From Setophaga petechia (lineage: Eukaryota; Chordata; Aves; Passeriformes; Parulidae), in assembly GCA_024362935.1 (NCBI GenBank), contig JANCRA010000177.1, positions 124,001 through 188,000 on the forward strand: DNA of 64,000 bases, written 5' to 3'. Every line of letters begins with the position of its first letter. Position 1 is the stretch's first letter. The translations under genes and the position numbers were made by a program. Below are positions 9,704-20,887 of the stretch, piece after piece. The notes under the pieces are model-generated. The model searched no databases. It had not been told where the DNA came from and was given only the letters and a program-made list of their open reading frames with translations.

Positions 9704-11294
9704 AGCTCTTTTAAAATTAGAACACCAAGAGATGTAACCCGTTTTATGGGTACAGGATTAGGAATTCTGAACAGCATTGATTCTGAAGTACTCATGAACA
9801 AATAGGCTGCCACAACTAGAGATCTGACCAGATTACAGCAACGACTGAAATCATCTTTGCTAGCCTTAGGGACACATCAGTGGCTGCTGTCAAACATTCT
9901 GCCAAATTGGGAAAGAGTGAACGTGAATGATCACAAATTAGTAATTGATGTACTTAGTGCTACACAAAACAATGTTTCCTTAGCCCTCAGCTGTATCCAA
10001 GCACAACTGTGGATGCAGTCGGTCTCCGCCCCAATTGTAAGAGAAGGTGAGGAAGGCGCTTTCCCTACAGAAATTCAGAAAATAATCTGGGACAGTGCCA
10101 CTGAGTTTGAAAGAGAACTCCAATCCTGGTGGAACCTGGTAAACTTTACTTATGATCCCCTTACAAATACAGCTACTGCTTTTGTGTTGACCATACACAA
10201 TTGTTTTGCGGAGAAGAGAACTAGACAACTTTTACAAAGTTGCATATACATATGCATACAGTTTCACAATAGGCTCATACATATTCATTTTTATGGACTT
10301 TGCGTGACATTTGCCGCTAGTTCCTCTTTATCAAAAGGAATTCCTAGGTCAGGTTGTTCTGGCCTTGCTTTTTGTCTCTGATTTCCTTATCAATTTCTTC
10401 ATTATCTTTGTCTTGCAGTTTTTCTTTTAGCTTTGGCTTACAGACTTTTTACCTTTTTAGACTTTTAACCTAATTCAAAAGGGATTTCTCCTTAGGGGGA
10501 TTTTTACTCTGTCTCACAATGCTTCTGTACATTTGGTTTTCCTTGTTATTGCATTAGGACTAAACCATGATGGAGCTGTTCTCTATCCCACAGAACACAG
10601 GGGATGGGCCCGTCAGGTCGATGACAAATGGTAAACTGTTAATCTGTAATCCTGTATTGTCTGAAAACAACAAGGGTTCATCTGTGAAAACAATGCAATC
10701 ATAGCTCAGGATATTTGTTTAGATACAGAGCAAAACATCTGTCATTTTGAGATTTGTCCTAACGAAGCTACTGAAACACTTCTTATATCCATAGGCAATG
10801 GATGTGCATGCTTTAGGACCATTTGTGATTTTGTGCTTGTAGAAGATGTTGTAGTAGATACAAAAAATCACTCAAACTTGTGTGCTTGTAACTTTACTAA
10901 GATTTCAGGATGTGATTTCTCTTATGAAGCTCCAGTTACCTCTCACTACCTATTGCAATCCAACTACACACTGATCCACAAGCTGATGCCTACCCCCATT
11001 GGAATGAACCTTACCCTGGTGAGACAACTGCTGCTCCATCAAGACCTGGTTGAGAATCTCGAGAAAATCAAGGAAAGCGGGCAGAAGACCCTGGTGACTG
11101 TTCATCATAACGTGAGACAAATACACCAGGTCATGGAGAGGGTAAAGCAGGATGCCGAGCATAGGTGGTGGGATATTCCCTTTGGGTGGTCACCTACTGC
11201 TACCGGTGTCCTGAACAGTGTGTGTCATCCCATTGTTGTCCTTTTGATTTTATCGCTCTTGTTTTACCTTGTCAGCAGCCCTGTTCGTTGTTAA
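9704..11294 (+). pseudogene. env: ERV-A env: transmembrane subunit, split by a nested LTR
   Basis: A fusion-peptide-like GTGLGILNSIDSEVL segment near 9,750 is followed by an in-frame TAG near 9,803 and a heptad-rich region (ALGTHQWLLSNILPNW near 9,865). The coding sequence is cut at 10,201 by a nested LTR fragment and resumes at 10,521. The rest (10,833-11,294) holds a Cys-rich loop (CACNFTKISGCDF), a helical segment and the start of a membrane anchor (near 11,235), where the frame is lost. The homologous intact-looking segment in ERV-B ends at 29,083. Confidence 0.75.
10202..10514 (-). mobile_element. Nested LTR fragment in ERV-A env with 6-bp duplication
   Basis: Starts TGTTTTGCGG like the LTR at 62,996-63,706 and follows it to CTCTGTCT, with an internal deletion of about 110 bp and without the outer U3 part. 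Flanked by CACAAT at 10,196-10,201 and at 10,515-10,520, an exact 6-bp direct repeat as expected for target duplication. By the orientation of the full copy it is a minus-strand LTR. Confidence 0.8.
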
Positions 11295-11845
11295 TTGGAA
11301 CATGATGGAAAAGCTAAAGAGATTGACGACTATAATCAATGCACACAGCTTAGCCAAGGTCCTTTACACTATAGACATCCCCAAAACCTTTGACGCAAAG
11401 CAATTACGAATCAAGCATATGTGCTTTAGAATAATTTTTGACTTTTAAGTATGATTTTGTGAGAATTATTTTCGTTTTAGAGGATTACTTTAGAAATTAT
11501 TTTTAAAAAAGTTATTGCTTATGTTATGATTTATTTGATTGTGATTTGTTTTAACCATTTTTTGAAACTGTTACACAAATTATATTGTTTTAATTAAATA
11601 TTTATTTTTGAAATTGTTATGAAATACTATATTAATCACTTTTTGCAAAAATTGTTATGATAATTAATATTAATTATGTTTGTTTATTGCTTCCCCTTTT
11701 CCTATCTTTCTTTTTCCCTCTTTCCTCCTCTTTCCTGTAATCCTTATTTTTTTTGGGTTATGCTACTGATGTGCAATGAGTTCTGAAGAAGCTTCAGAGT
11801 TCTGCTGATGAAGATCCCCTAAGACAATCATGAGTCACGGGGTCG
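11295..11845 (+). other. ERV-A 3' untranslated AT-rich tail
   Basis: After the env remnant there is a strongly AT-rich stretch (11,440-11,690), a pyrimidine-rich stretch (11,690-11,760) and then the 3' LTR. I see no polypurine tract directly before the LTR, which is unusual for a provirus and suggests loss by mutation or rearrangement. Confidence 0.6.
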
Positions 11846-12733
11846 TGTAAGAGTCTGTCGGAAATACCCTTCATTTGTTGCCTCACGATTGTCATGGAGG
11901 ACCACCGAGAAGTTAAAACTGTCAAGCCAGTGGGGAGGGGAAAGTCACGCGATTGTCAGCTTGTTTCCACAGGTGTTATTTGCATAACACGCCACGCTGA
12001 ACACGAAGGGGGCATCCTGCCCCTTCTGAACAATGGACTCTCTCCCCACCTCCTGGCCTGCCTGGCTTGAGCTCTGGATGGTCTCCCACAGAAGACCCCT
12101 CTCACCTGCCCTCAACCATCGTGACAGACAAGAAGAAAAGGCCTCTTCATCAAGGAACCAAGACAAGAAACTCCCTATGCAAGAAAACCCCCCTTGCACC
12201 TTCCTCCAGAGACTGGGACTGAACTCCCCCCCTTACTTGGGGAAGGTGTGCAGTGCAGGGGGAAAGGTTGCCCAGAACAAATGCACCTGCGAGCATTGGG
12301 CCATGAAAACAATGGTCTTTGCCTGTTGCTTGGCTTGGACTCTGTGAACCCTCCTATTCTGGTTCTTTCCCCCTCCCTGGAAAACTTTGTTTCAGCTTCC
12401 CTTCCCCCAACAAAAAATCGTATAACTGGAGCCCCGGTTAGCCGTGCTTTTCGAGATCTCCCTGATGGGAACTGGCGAGGTTTCAAAGGCTGGACTCTCG
12501 AAGAACAAGAGCAACACCATGCTTCGGTAGCTATACCCATCCCCCCTTTTCCTCCCTTTTTCCCTTTTTCCTCCCTTCTTCTCCCCGATTCCCTCAAAAA
12601 TGCACTGCAGCTGCAGTTATATCAATAAAAAAAAAAACTGTAGATTTTGTTCCTGCAAATCCCCTGTGCCTTGGCTGCTTATTTTGCACCTAAAAATCAC
12701 CGCGTCATCTGTCCACTGGGACAAATCACGACA
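11846..12733 (+). repeat. ERV-A 3' LTR
   Basis: Starts TGTAAGAGTC and ends CACGACA. Collinear with 1,581-2,471. A polyadenylation signal lies in tatcAATAAAaaaa near 12,623. Confidence 0.93.
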
Positions 12734-13270
12734 TATGAGCAGCCATTTTCCCTGGTGAACCTGGCAGGAACGTGGGCAAGTGCAGAAGACTGGCACGACT
12801 CTGGCATCAGAGAACGTGTGCTGTGTCTCTGATGCTGCTGCCAGCACTGTGAAGGAAGAGCCAAGACAAGCGCTGCAAGCAGACACATCCTGCCACTTTC
12901 TGCTCTTCCATGGACACGCAACACACTTGTTCCCCTCAGCTCCAGAAGACTTGATGCAGGAACAGAAACATTCCTGCAGCAAGGACCAAAGGCCAAGGGC
13001 CCTATGGCCACTTTCCCTTCCACACCGCACACTTGGGCAACTTCCTGAGAGCGAGCAGCCTTTTCCCCCTCTTCCCCATTGTCCTGAAGACACTGTGCAC
13101 CAAGAGAAAGCTCCTGGACACCTGGCTATGCCACAACAGCAATTTAATGTTTTTCTAGTAGATGAAGGGAAAGGAAGTGCTGGCAGAGGAGAGCTGTTCC
13201 CCGCAGGCTCAGGTGGCCCCAGCAGACGCAGCTTCCCGCATCAGTTCTCCGCAGCGCCACAGCAGGACAC
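12734..13270. other. Spacer between ERV-A and the MROH-like gene, no gene seen
   Basis: Single-copy-looking sequence downstream of the minus-strand MROH-like stop codon, so it probably includes that gene's 3' UTR. The open frames here lack family similarity. Confidence 0.4.
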
Positions 13271-14893
13271 TCAGCCACGGCCACACAGGAAAGGCCGTGA
13301 CTTCCAGAGGCGGCGCAGTCGGTCTCGCATCTTCTGCAGTCGGGAGGAGGGAATGCTCTGTACAGCTAAAAGGATGTGCAGAGCTTGAAGTGCCAGGCAT
13401 GAGATGGCTGGGCTGCTGTCATCCGTCATGTCCTGAAGGGCTGCAGAGAGAGAAACAGAGGCACAGTCAGAGGCTGCATCTGGGGGGAGCTGGGGAGAGC
13501 CTCCAGCCTCGGCCATGCCCCGCAGCTCCTGCCACAGCCTGCAGCAAGCAGGAGACAAGAAGGACGAGCTGGCAGCCGCTGGCCACCAATGTCCCAGTGC
13601 TGTGGCCACGCTGCCCTTAGGGCACGCAGGGAGCGGAGCCGTCGGCGGGCGGGCGGGCCAAGGAACGCAGCTGCCAGCGGCAGCCCCCGCCGAGAGCCCG
13701 CGGGCCTCACTCACCCCTGCAGATGACGCGGAAGTCCGGCTGCTGCCCTGTCAGGTAGCGCCCGGCCATGCCTGGGGAACACAGAGCGTGTCCTGCCTTC
13801 AGAGCCACAGCTGCCGCACACGGCCGCTGCCAGCCCTGAGGCCACACGCCCTGCTGGCCCGGCAGGGCTCAGCCCGGGGCCCTGGCGCACGCTGCCGCCC
13901 GAGGGCACGGCTGCCAGAGGGCGGCAGCAGCGATGCCCAGGCCAGCGGGGGCTGCGCATGGCCGCGCCCGGCTGCTGCTGCCGGGACAGCAGGCGGGGCC
14001 GGAGCCGAGCTGCGGCGGGACGGGCCGGGCCGGGGAGGGAGCCAGGCTCGGGGCTCACCCATGAACCTGACGGCCGCCTCTGGCAGGGGCTCCTGTGCGC
14101 TCTGCAGGTACGGCAGGGCCAGGCGCAGGTGCTCGGCCGCTCGGCTCCTGTCCTCTGCCAGCTGCAGAGAGCGGCAGGGCACGGAGGGAAAGGGTTGATG
14201 CGGGCCCTGCCCCTGGGCCGGGCCCTGCCCACAGAGCCCTGGGGCCCGGCCAGCAGCCGCAGGCGCCGGGCTCGGGACGGGGCGGAGGGCCCGGCGAGGC
14301 GCGGTGCCGCCCCGCAGCAGAGCCCAGCTGGCTCGGGGCTCCGTCGGCACCGCGCCTGGGGCCAGAGGAGCCTGGAGAAGAGCCCGCACGGCCCAGGCAA
14401 GGCAGCGGCGTGTGGGGCGCAGGCTGGTGCCCCTGCCTGCGGCACTGGGCAGGGGCCACAGCTGCCTCCCACACAGATTGGGTGCCGTGGGGCAGGCGGC
14501 TTCTCCAGGCATGGGGCTGGGGACTGCAGCCTGTCCTTACCAAGCACTCGGCAAATCTCCACATCTGATCCGTCTTCAGCAGCTGCTTGAGATCCTTCCT
14601 CTTCAGGAACCTTACTGCAGCAAGCAGCGTTTCCCGAGAGGCCTGCAGAGCAGCAGAGACCCAGAGATGTCACCGCAGCCCAGGGCACAGGACGCACATC
14701 TCTGTGCCAAGGCCAGGAGGAGGCTGGAGCCCGTCAGGTGCCAGGGCGTGGGGAGACAGCTGAGCCCCCTCCCATGGGGACAGCCAGGAGGCCTCACCTG
14801 TGCCACACGCCCGTTCTCATCGTGGCAGTGGAAGAAGAGTGGGAGCAAGCTCTGGCTTACATGCTTCTTCAGGGCCTTTTCTCCCTTTGCTTC
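13271..14893 (-). CDS. MROH-like (Maestro HEAT-like repeat) gene, last five exons
   Basis: Five minus-strand exons with AG/GT borders and matching phases: 14,893-14,799 (KHVSQSLLPLFFHCHDENG), 14,642-14,541 (ASRETLLAAVRFLKRKDLK), 14,161-14,059 (DRSRAAEHLRLALPYLQS), 13,771-13,715 (MAGRYLTGQQPDFRVICR) and 13,440-13,271, which ends LRRLWKSRPFLCGRG and TGA (stop at 13,271-13,273). These are the helix-pair HEAT repeats of the Maestro family, which is much expanded in songbirds; the function there is poorly known. Exon lengths are mutually in phase (102, 103, 57, 170 nt), so this 3' part looks intact. The upstream exons are missing: an LTR begins at 14,894, exactly at the acceptor of the first exon seen. 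Confidence 0.8.
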
Positions 14894-15361
14894 TGTAATA
14901 AGTAGCAATATGTTTGTTCATTAGTTAAATTAATAGCTGAATAATTCTTACAATATAAAAGCAATAGCTAAATAGTTGAGTTTGCTTGTGACTGTAACAA
15001 AAGCCGACCTGGCAAGAATTGCTGAGCTTGCAGAAACGTATAGTGCTTAGAATTGCTTAGCTTGCAGAAAATGTATAGTGCTTTGGAAACATATGGTTAT
15101 AGTTAAGTCCTATAAGACAAAGTCCACCCAGCGAACAAAGCAGAGCCCCCCCTTCTCCTTCAAGACCACCAGAACAGGATAGGTCATCCCGAGAGGAGAA
15201 GAAATAAAAGACCAGCCCCAGAAAGGGGGTTGCCGACTTTTGAGAGCAGAGTTCTCTCAGTCGCCCAGTGCTGAACTTTTGCTTGTCACTGCTTGCTTTT
15301 ATAATCAAATAAATTCTGATTGGGAAAAGAAATTTACATGGTAAGATTCTTCTTGATAACA
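14894..15361 (+). repeat. ERV-B-type LTR next to the MROH-like gene
   Basis: 468 bp, TGTAATAAGT...TTGATAACA. Against the ERV-B 3' LTR (29,106-29,573) I see only two differences (near 14,991 and 15,001). A TATA-like TATAAAAG is near 14,954 and polyadenylation signals AATAAA near 15,203 and 15,307. It is followed by the same 107-bp flank as the 3' LTR. It is therefore not a simple solo LTR but part of a duplicated LTR-plus-flank block. Confidence 0.9.
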
Positions 15362-15468
15362 GGCAGGAATGCCCAGCAGCCCAGCTTGCCTGCACAGGCA
15401 GCAGGAAGGCCTGGAGAGCCAAGATTGGCTTTTCATACTGGAACCACACTGTCAGTCAGTGCTGGTCA
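15362..15468 (+). repeat. 107-bp flank duplicated after the ERV-B LTR (copy 1)
   Basis: GGCAGGAATGCCCAGCAGCC to GTGCTGGTCA. Identical, as far as I can read, to 29,574-29,680. After it copy 1 passes abruptly into ERV-L interior sequence, while copy 2 runs into single-copy DNA. The duplicated unit (LTR plus flank) is 575 bp. Confidence 0.85.
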
Positions 15469-15483
15469 ACGTGGGGCTGGAGA

Positions 15484-17640
15484 ATGTGGAAAAAAGCTCT
15501 ATTAATTGTGTGTTTGTGGTTGTTAAAGCAGTTAGTAGACATGCTGTTTGGATCCATAATGTCCTTGAGAGTGAAAGCCTTCGTGTGGCTCTGGGCTCAA
15601 GATCTTTTTGAGATTTCAATGCCTTTCTTGTCACTAGGAATATGGTCCATAACACGTAATTTTTGCGGTACAGGGGTACGGATTGGAATAGCTGTTGTGC
15701 TGACCTTGGTGATGATGATTTATAAAGCGTTTACAAAGATACTGGTGTCTGTTTACAACATGTATGGTTTATGGTTCCTTCATCCTGCCCTGCATCCCAA
15801 TTCCAGTAGTACATTTTGGGAATTTATTAGTAATTACACTCAGTCTAGTAATTACACTCAGTCTGGTACAAGAAGAGCCGAGAATATGGCTTTCCAGCCT
15901 TTCTTTTCCTTCTTCTCCTCTGGGTCTGTGATGTCACTTTTTGAGAATGTTCAGTTTCCCCTGAATGTTAAAGAGACCATCTTTCTGGCATTTAATCTGG
16001 TAGGCTTCCTCTATGTTGTCTGTAGCCTCTCTAGAGTGAGGGCTGAGATATCCAGAAGAGCTAGTGAGACCCCTGACCCAGAATCAGATGCAGGTGTGAA
16101 AAATCCTGAGTAGTGTAGAGAATAAGAAAATATAGGCCAAACCCTGAAGGAATTTTCTGGTCCTGTAGACTGGGATTTTCCACGAGAACAAATTCAGAAC
16201 CCAGCTGAAGTGGGGAAATACCTAAAAGAGAAGTGCCATGACGATTCTAAGGAAAAGAGGCTTATTGCAATAAGCTAGGCCCTGGCCTATGCTTATCGCA
16301 CACTGCTAGATACTGTAGGGCAGCAGACAGAGGCAAGGGGGCAGGGAGATAAATCAGCTATCCCAGTCACTCAAGCTGTAGCCAACAGCCCAGACTCGAA
16401 GCCCGCAGCCAAACCAGACGGTGAGCCTAAGCCAGCATCTAAACCCATGGCTGTTGCTACTAGTACTAGAAGTGGGAAACGCACAGAAAAAACTAATCTA
16501 CCAGCAGATGATGACGATGATGATAGTGATACAGGAGAAGGAACCTCGATGCCTCCTGACGTAAAATCAGGAGTCAAAGCAGCAGGTGCAAGATCAGACA
16601 CAAATACTGAGACCTTTTCCCTGAAGGACCTTCGTGGCCTACGGAAAGATTACACCCGACGACCTGATGAATCCATAATTAGTTAGTTAGTCCGTCTCTG
16701 GGATGCTGCAGGCGAGGCTACAATTCTGGATAGCACTGAAGCAAAGCATTTGAGGTCCCTGTCACAGGATCCTGTCATCGACCAAGGAGTGATGAAGGGG
16801 GCTAATCCACGCAGCCTCTAGTCACGGGTCTTGGATAGTGTTGCACAAAGATACCTGTGTGCAGATGATCTTTATATGCAACAAACTCAGTGAAAGACCA
16901 TAGAGCAAGGAATCCAACGCCTGAGAGAAATAGCAGTGGCAGAGATTATCTTCTCAGATGACGAGACAACTAAGAACCCAGACCTTATACCATGCACACC
17001 TGTAATGTAGCGAAAACTTGTGCGACTTAAGCCACATGAATATGCCTCTGCCTTAGCCATAATGAAGAAAGATGAGAAAGAAGAAACTGTGCTAGATATG
17101 TCAAAGAAGCTCCGAACATATGCAGATGCTGTGCATGGCCCAACACATGCCAGAATCTCAGCGGTAGAAACACGTCTGCAAGAATTAGAAGATAAGATAG
17201 AAGAGAATCATAAAAAGCTCCAACAAGAGATTAAAAAAGACCTTCTCCAAGTATCAGCAGTACAAATCAGAAGTTCTAGTATCCAAGGCAGACGTTTCCC
17301 AAGTAGTGAGAGACAGTACACCCCACAAAATGAGTTGTAGTTCTACCTGCGTGATTGTAGAGAAAACATGAAGAAGTAAGATAGAAAACCTACTGCTGTT
17401 CTAGCACGACAAGTGCGTGAATTAAAAGAAGCCACCAAAAAGAAAGCAGCTCCAGTTGCCCATAGCCGAACTACCAGATATGATGATGATGACATGTCCG
17501 ATCCCCTTGAAAAAACATCCAAAACATATCCCCAGGAAAAGAAAGATAACCAAGCTTAGAGAAGCCCTGCCTCTAGCCAAGTAGAAGCCAAAAAAAATCG
17601 TGTTTTCTGGTCTGTGTAGATTCGTTAGCCTGGCACATCA
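15484..17640 (+). pseudogene. gag: ERV-L gag with membrane-like N-terminus
   Basis: ATG 15,484 opens 209 codons (to TAG 16,111). They contain about four hydrophobic segments (residues roughly 5-30, 45-80, 120-150 and 160-180), followed by a charged Arg/Glu part. The same frame continues through stops at 16,111, 16,123, 16,276, 16,684, 16,819, 16,891, 17,008, 17,338, 17,377, 17,557, 17,617 and 17,626. It includes an acidic DDDDDDSDTGE run (16,507), a capsid-like HEYASALAIMKKDEKEE (17,035) and a coiled-coil-like stretch (17,155-17,250). No CCHC box was seen. The first 600 bp keep many GG; stops become denser downstream. Confidence 0.75.
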
Positions 17641-20600
17641 GAACCACAAGAGTATAAAGCTTTAGTTAATACAAGTGCGCAATGTACATTAATTCCGTCG
17701 AAACATGTGAAGACAGAATCTGTCTCCATTGCTGGTGTAACAAGAAGATCCCAAGATTTCACTTTAGTAGAAACTGATGTGAGCTTGACTGAAAATGAGT
17801 AGAAGAGACATCCTATCGTGACTAGCCCAAAAGCCCCATGTATTTTAAACATAAACTACCTTCGAAGTAAGTATTTCAAAGACCCAAAGAGACTCAGATA
17901 AGCATTTGAAATAACTGCTGTAGAGACAGAAAGTATCAAGCAGTTGAACAGTTTGCCTGAACTGTCAGAAAACCCATCTGCAGTAAGACTCCTAAAAGTA
18001 GAAGAGCAACGAGTGCCAATTGCCACCTCAACAGTACACCGCCGACAGTACCGAACGAATCAAGATGCTGTGATTCCCATCCACAAAATGATCCGTAAGC
18101 TAGAAAGCCAAGAAGTAGTTAGCAAGACCCACTCACCCTTCAACAGCCCCATTTAGCCTGTGCATAAATCTGAAAGAGAATAGAGACTGACCGTAGACTA
18201 TCGTGCATTAAATGAAGTGACCCCACCACTGAGCACTGCTGTGCCAGACATGCTAGAACTCCAGTACGAACTAAAGTCCAAAGCAGCAAAGTAGTACGCC
18301 ACTATAGACATTGCTAATGCATTTTTCTCCATTCCTCTAGCAGCAAAATGCAAGCCTCAGTTTGCTTTCACCTGAAGAAGCGTGCAGTACACCTAGAACC
18401 GACTGCCCCAGGAGTAAAAGCACAACCCCACCATCTGCCATAGACTGATCCAAGCTGCACTAAAAAAAAGTAAAGCTCCAGAACATTTGCAATATATTGA
18501 TGACATCATTGTGTAAAAAAAGACAGCAGCAGAAGTGTTCGAGAAAGAAGAGAAAATCATCCAGATTCTCCTAAAAGCTAGCTTCGCCATCAAAAAGAGC
18601 AAAGTCAAAAGACCTGCCCAAAAGATCCAGTTTCTAAGAGTAAAGTAGCAAGATAGACGGCGTCAGATTCCCACCGATGTCATCAACAAGATCACAGCAA
18701 TGTCTCCACCATCCAGTAAGAAAGAAACACAAGCTTTCCTAAGCGCCATAAGTTTTTAGAAGATGCATATTCCCGAATACAGTCAGATTGTAAGCCCTCT
18801 CTATCTAGTCACCCGTAAAAAGAACACTTTCCACTAAAGCCCTGAGCAGCAACAAGCCTTTGCACAGATCAAGCAGAAGATTGCTCATGCAGTAGCCCTT
18901 AGCCCAGTCAAGACAAGACCAGAAGTGAAAAACGTGCTCTACTCTGCAGCCGAGAACCATAGCTTATCCTAGAGCCTTTAACAGAAAGTGCCTGAAGAGA
19001 CTCGAAGCCGACCACTAAGATTTTAGAGTCGAAGCTACAGAAAATCTAAAGCCAACTATACTCCTACAGAGAAAAAAATCTTAGCTGCCTATAAAAGAGT
19101 CCAAGCTGCCTCAGAAGTAATAGAGACTGAAACACAACTCCTCCTGGCACCTCGATTACCAGTACTGAAGTAGATGTTCAAAGCGAAAGTTCCCTCTACG
19201 CACCATGCCACCAGTGCTACATAGAGCAAATAGATTACTGTTATCACACAGCGCGCCCGTATTAGAAAACTGAATCGCCCTGAGATTCTGAAAATAATTA
19301 CAAACTAGCCAGAAAGTGAAAACTTTAGTCTCGCTGATGAAGAAGAACAAAAAGTAACACAGGCTGAAGAAGCTCCACCATACAACCAACTGCCAGCAAA
19401 AAATACAAAATACGCTCTCTTTACTAATAGTTCTTGCCGCATTGTAAGAATGAACCGGAAGTAGAAAGCAGCTGTATAGAGCCCCACACGACAAGTCGCA
19501 GAAGCCACTGAAAAAAAAAGTAAATCAAGCCAACTTGCTGAACTCAAAACCGTTCAACTAGCCCTAGACATTGCTGAGAAAAAAAAGTAGCCAAAGCTCT
19601 ACCTCTACACTGATTCATAGATAGTAGCCAATGCTCTGTAGGGATGGCTGGAGAAGTAGAAAAAAGCTAACTAGCAGCGTAGAAGAAAACCAATTTAAGC
19701 TGCTGAAAAGTAGAAAGACATTGCTAACAAGGTAGAGAAACTGCCTGTAAAAGTCCGCCATGTAGATGCCCATGTTCCCAAGAGTAGAGCTAATGAAGAG
19801 CACCAAAACAATGAGCAAGTAGATCAGGCTGCAAAAATAGAAGTGTCAAAGATAGATTTAGATTAAAAACATAAAAGAGAGTTATTCCTAGCTCGATAAG
19901 CCCATGATGCCTCAGGGCATCAGGGCAGGGATGCCACCTATAAGTGAGCACGAGACCGAAAAGTAGATCTAACCATAGACAGTATTTCTCAAGTTATCCA
20001 TGACTGTAAGACGTGTGCTGCCATCAAGCAAGCCAAGCAAGTGAAGCCCCTGTAGTACGGTAGACAGTAGTCCAAGTACAAGTATAGAGAAGCCTGGCAG
20101 ATTGACTACATCACCCTGCCCCAGACACGCCAGAGCAAGCGCTACGTGCTGACAATAATAGAAGCCACCACGAGATAGCTAGAAACCTACCCTGTGCCTC
20201 ATGCTACAGCCCAGAACACCATCCTAAGCCTTGAAAAGCAAGTTCTGTAGAGACATAGTACCCCTGAAAAGATTAAGTCAGACAATGAAACTCATTTCAA
20301 GAACAGCCTTATCAACACCTGAGCTAAAGAACATAGCATTAAGTAAGTGTACCATATTCCCTACCATGCACCAGCTACAAGCAAAGTAGAAAAGTACAAC
20401 GAACTGTTAAAAACCACATTGAAAGCATTAAGTGGAAGAACTTTCAAAAACTAAGAGCAGCATCTGACAAAAGCCACCTAGTTAGTTAACACCCGAAGCT
20501 CTACTAACCGAATGAGCCCTGCCCAGTCTGAACCTTTACATAAAGTAGATAGAGACAAAGTCCCAGTAGTACATGTCAGAAGTTTGTTAAAGAAGACAGT

Positions 20601-20739
20601 TTAGATTAACTCTACCTCGAATACTGACAAACCCATTCGTAGAGTTGTTTTTGCTCAGAAACCAGATTGCACATAGTAGATAATGCAAAAAGATAGAAGA
20701 ACACGATGTATACCTCAAAGAGATTTGATTGTTAGATAA
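17641..20739 (+). pseudogene. pol: ERV-L pro-pol, hypermutated
   Basis: Same frame as gag. The protease site reads NTS at 17,668-17,676 where DTG is required, which needs two G-to-A changes (GAT to AAT, GGT to AGT). RT: LTVDYRALN (18,187), TIDIANAFFSIPL (18,301) and an intact YIDD (18,493-18,504). RNase H: TDS near 19,609. Integrase: Asp 20,104, Asp 20,281 and Glu 20,389 with the standard 35-residue spacing. It contains more than 40 in-frame stops (for example 18,154, 18,181, 18,292, 18,373, 18,394, 18,415, 18,514), most at expected Trp codons. The terminal TAA at 20,737 may be the natural end. No indel disturbs the frame, which argues against slow decay and for a single editing event. Confidence 0.9.
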
Positions 20740-20876
20740 AACCTATGTGTAAATATCACTGTTTGCTGAATGCTATTGCCATTGTCTGTATATAGCTGTA
20801 TAATGAATGTATAATGCATGTATTTATAGAGTTAGAATTTATATTAGTTTTGGTAATAAGCAGACGATATAGAGAT

Positions 20877-20887
20877 AAGGAGTAGAA
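20877..20887 (+). other. ERV-L polypurine tract remnant
   Basis: AAGGAGTAGAA directly precedes the LTR start TGTCCTGGG, as expected for the plus-strand primer. The T inside the run suggests decay. Confidence 0.55.

Larger units (their letters stand above)
1581..12733 (+). mobile_element. ERV-A: old endogenous retrovirus with both LTRs
   Basis: Complete proviral layout on the plus strand: LTR (1,581-2,471), primer site, leader, gag, pro-pol, env, LTR (11,846-12,733). The two LTRs differ by 8 bases in their first 85, so the insertion is old, and gag, pol and env all carry stops or frameshifts. Pol motifs (WQVDYIGP in integrase, YIDD in RT) look more like class III/ERV-L or spuma-like pol than like gammaretroviruses, but unlike typical ERV-L elements there is an env. 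No target-site duplication is visible: the flanks are ...ggcac and tatga.... A further LTR fragment is nested in env. Confidence 0.93.

Noticed and set aside
13500..14600. Long GC-rich frames on both strands in the MROH-like region
   Set aside because: They run through introns with clear splice borders; only the five minus-strand exons have family similarity and phase agreement.
15484..20739. Alternative decoding of TAG as Trp in ERV-L
   Set aside because: The stops include TGA and TAA, GG is depleted at non-Trp codons too, and neighbouring ERVs use normal codes; editing explains all of it.
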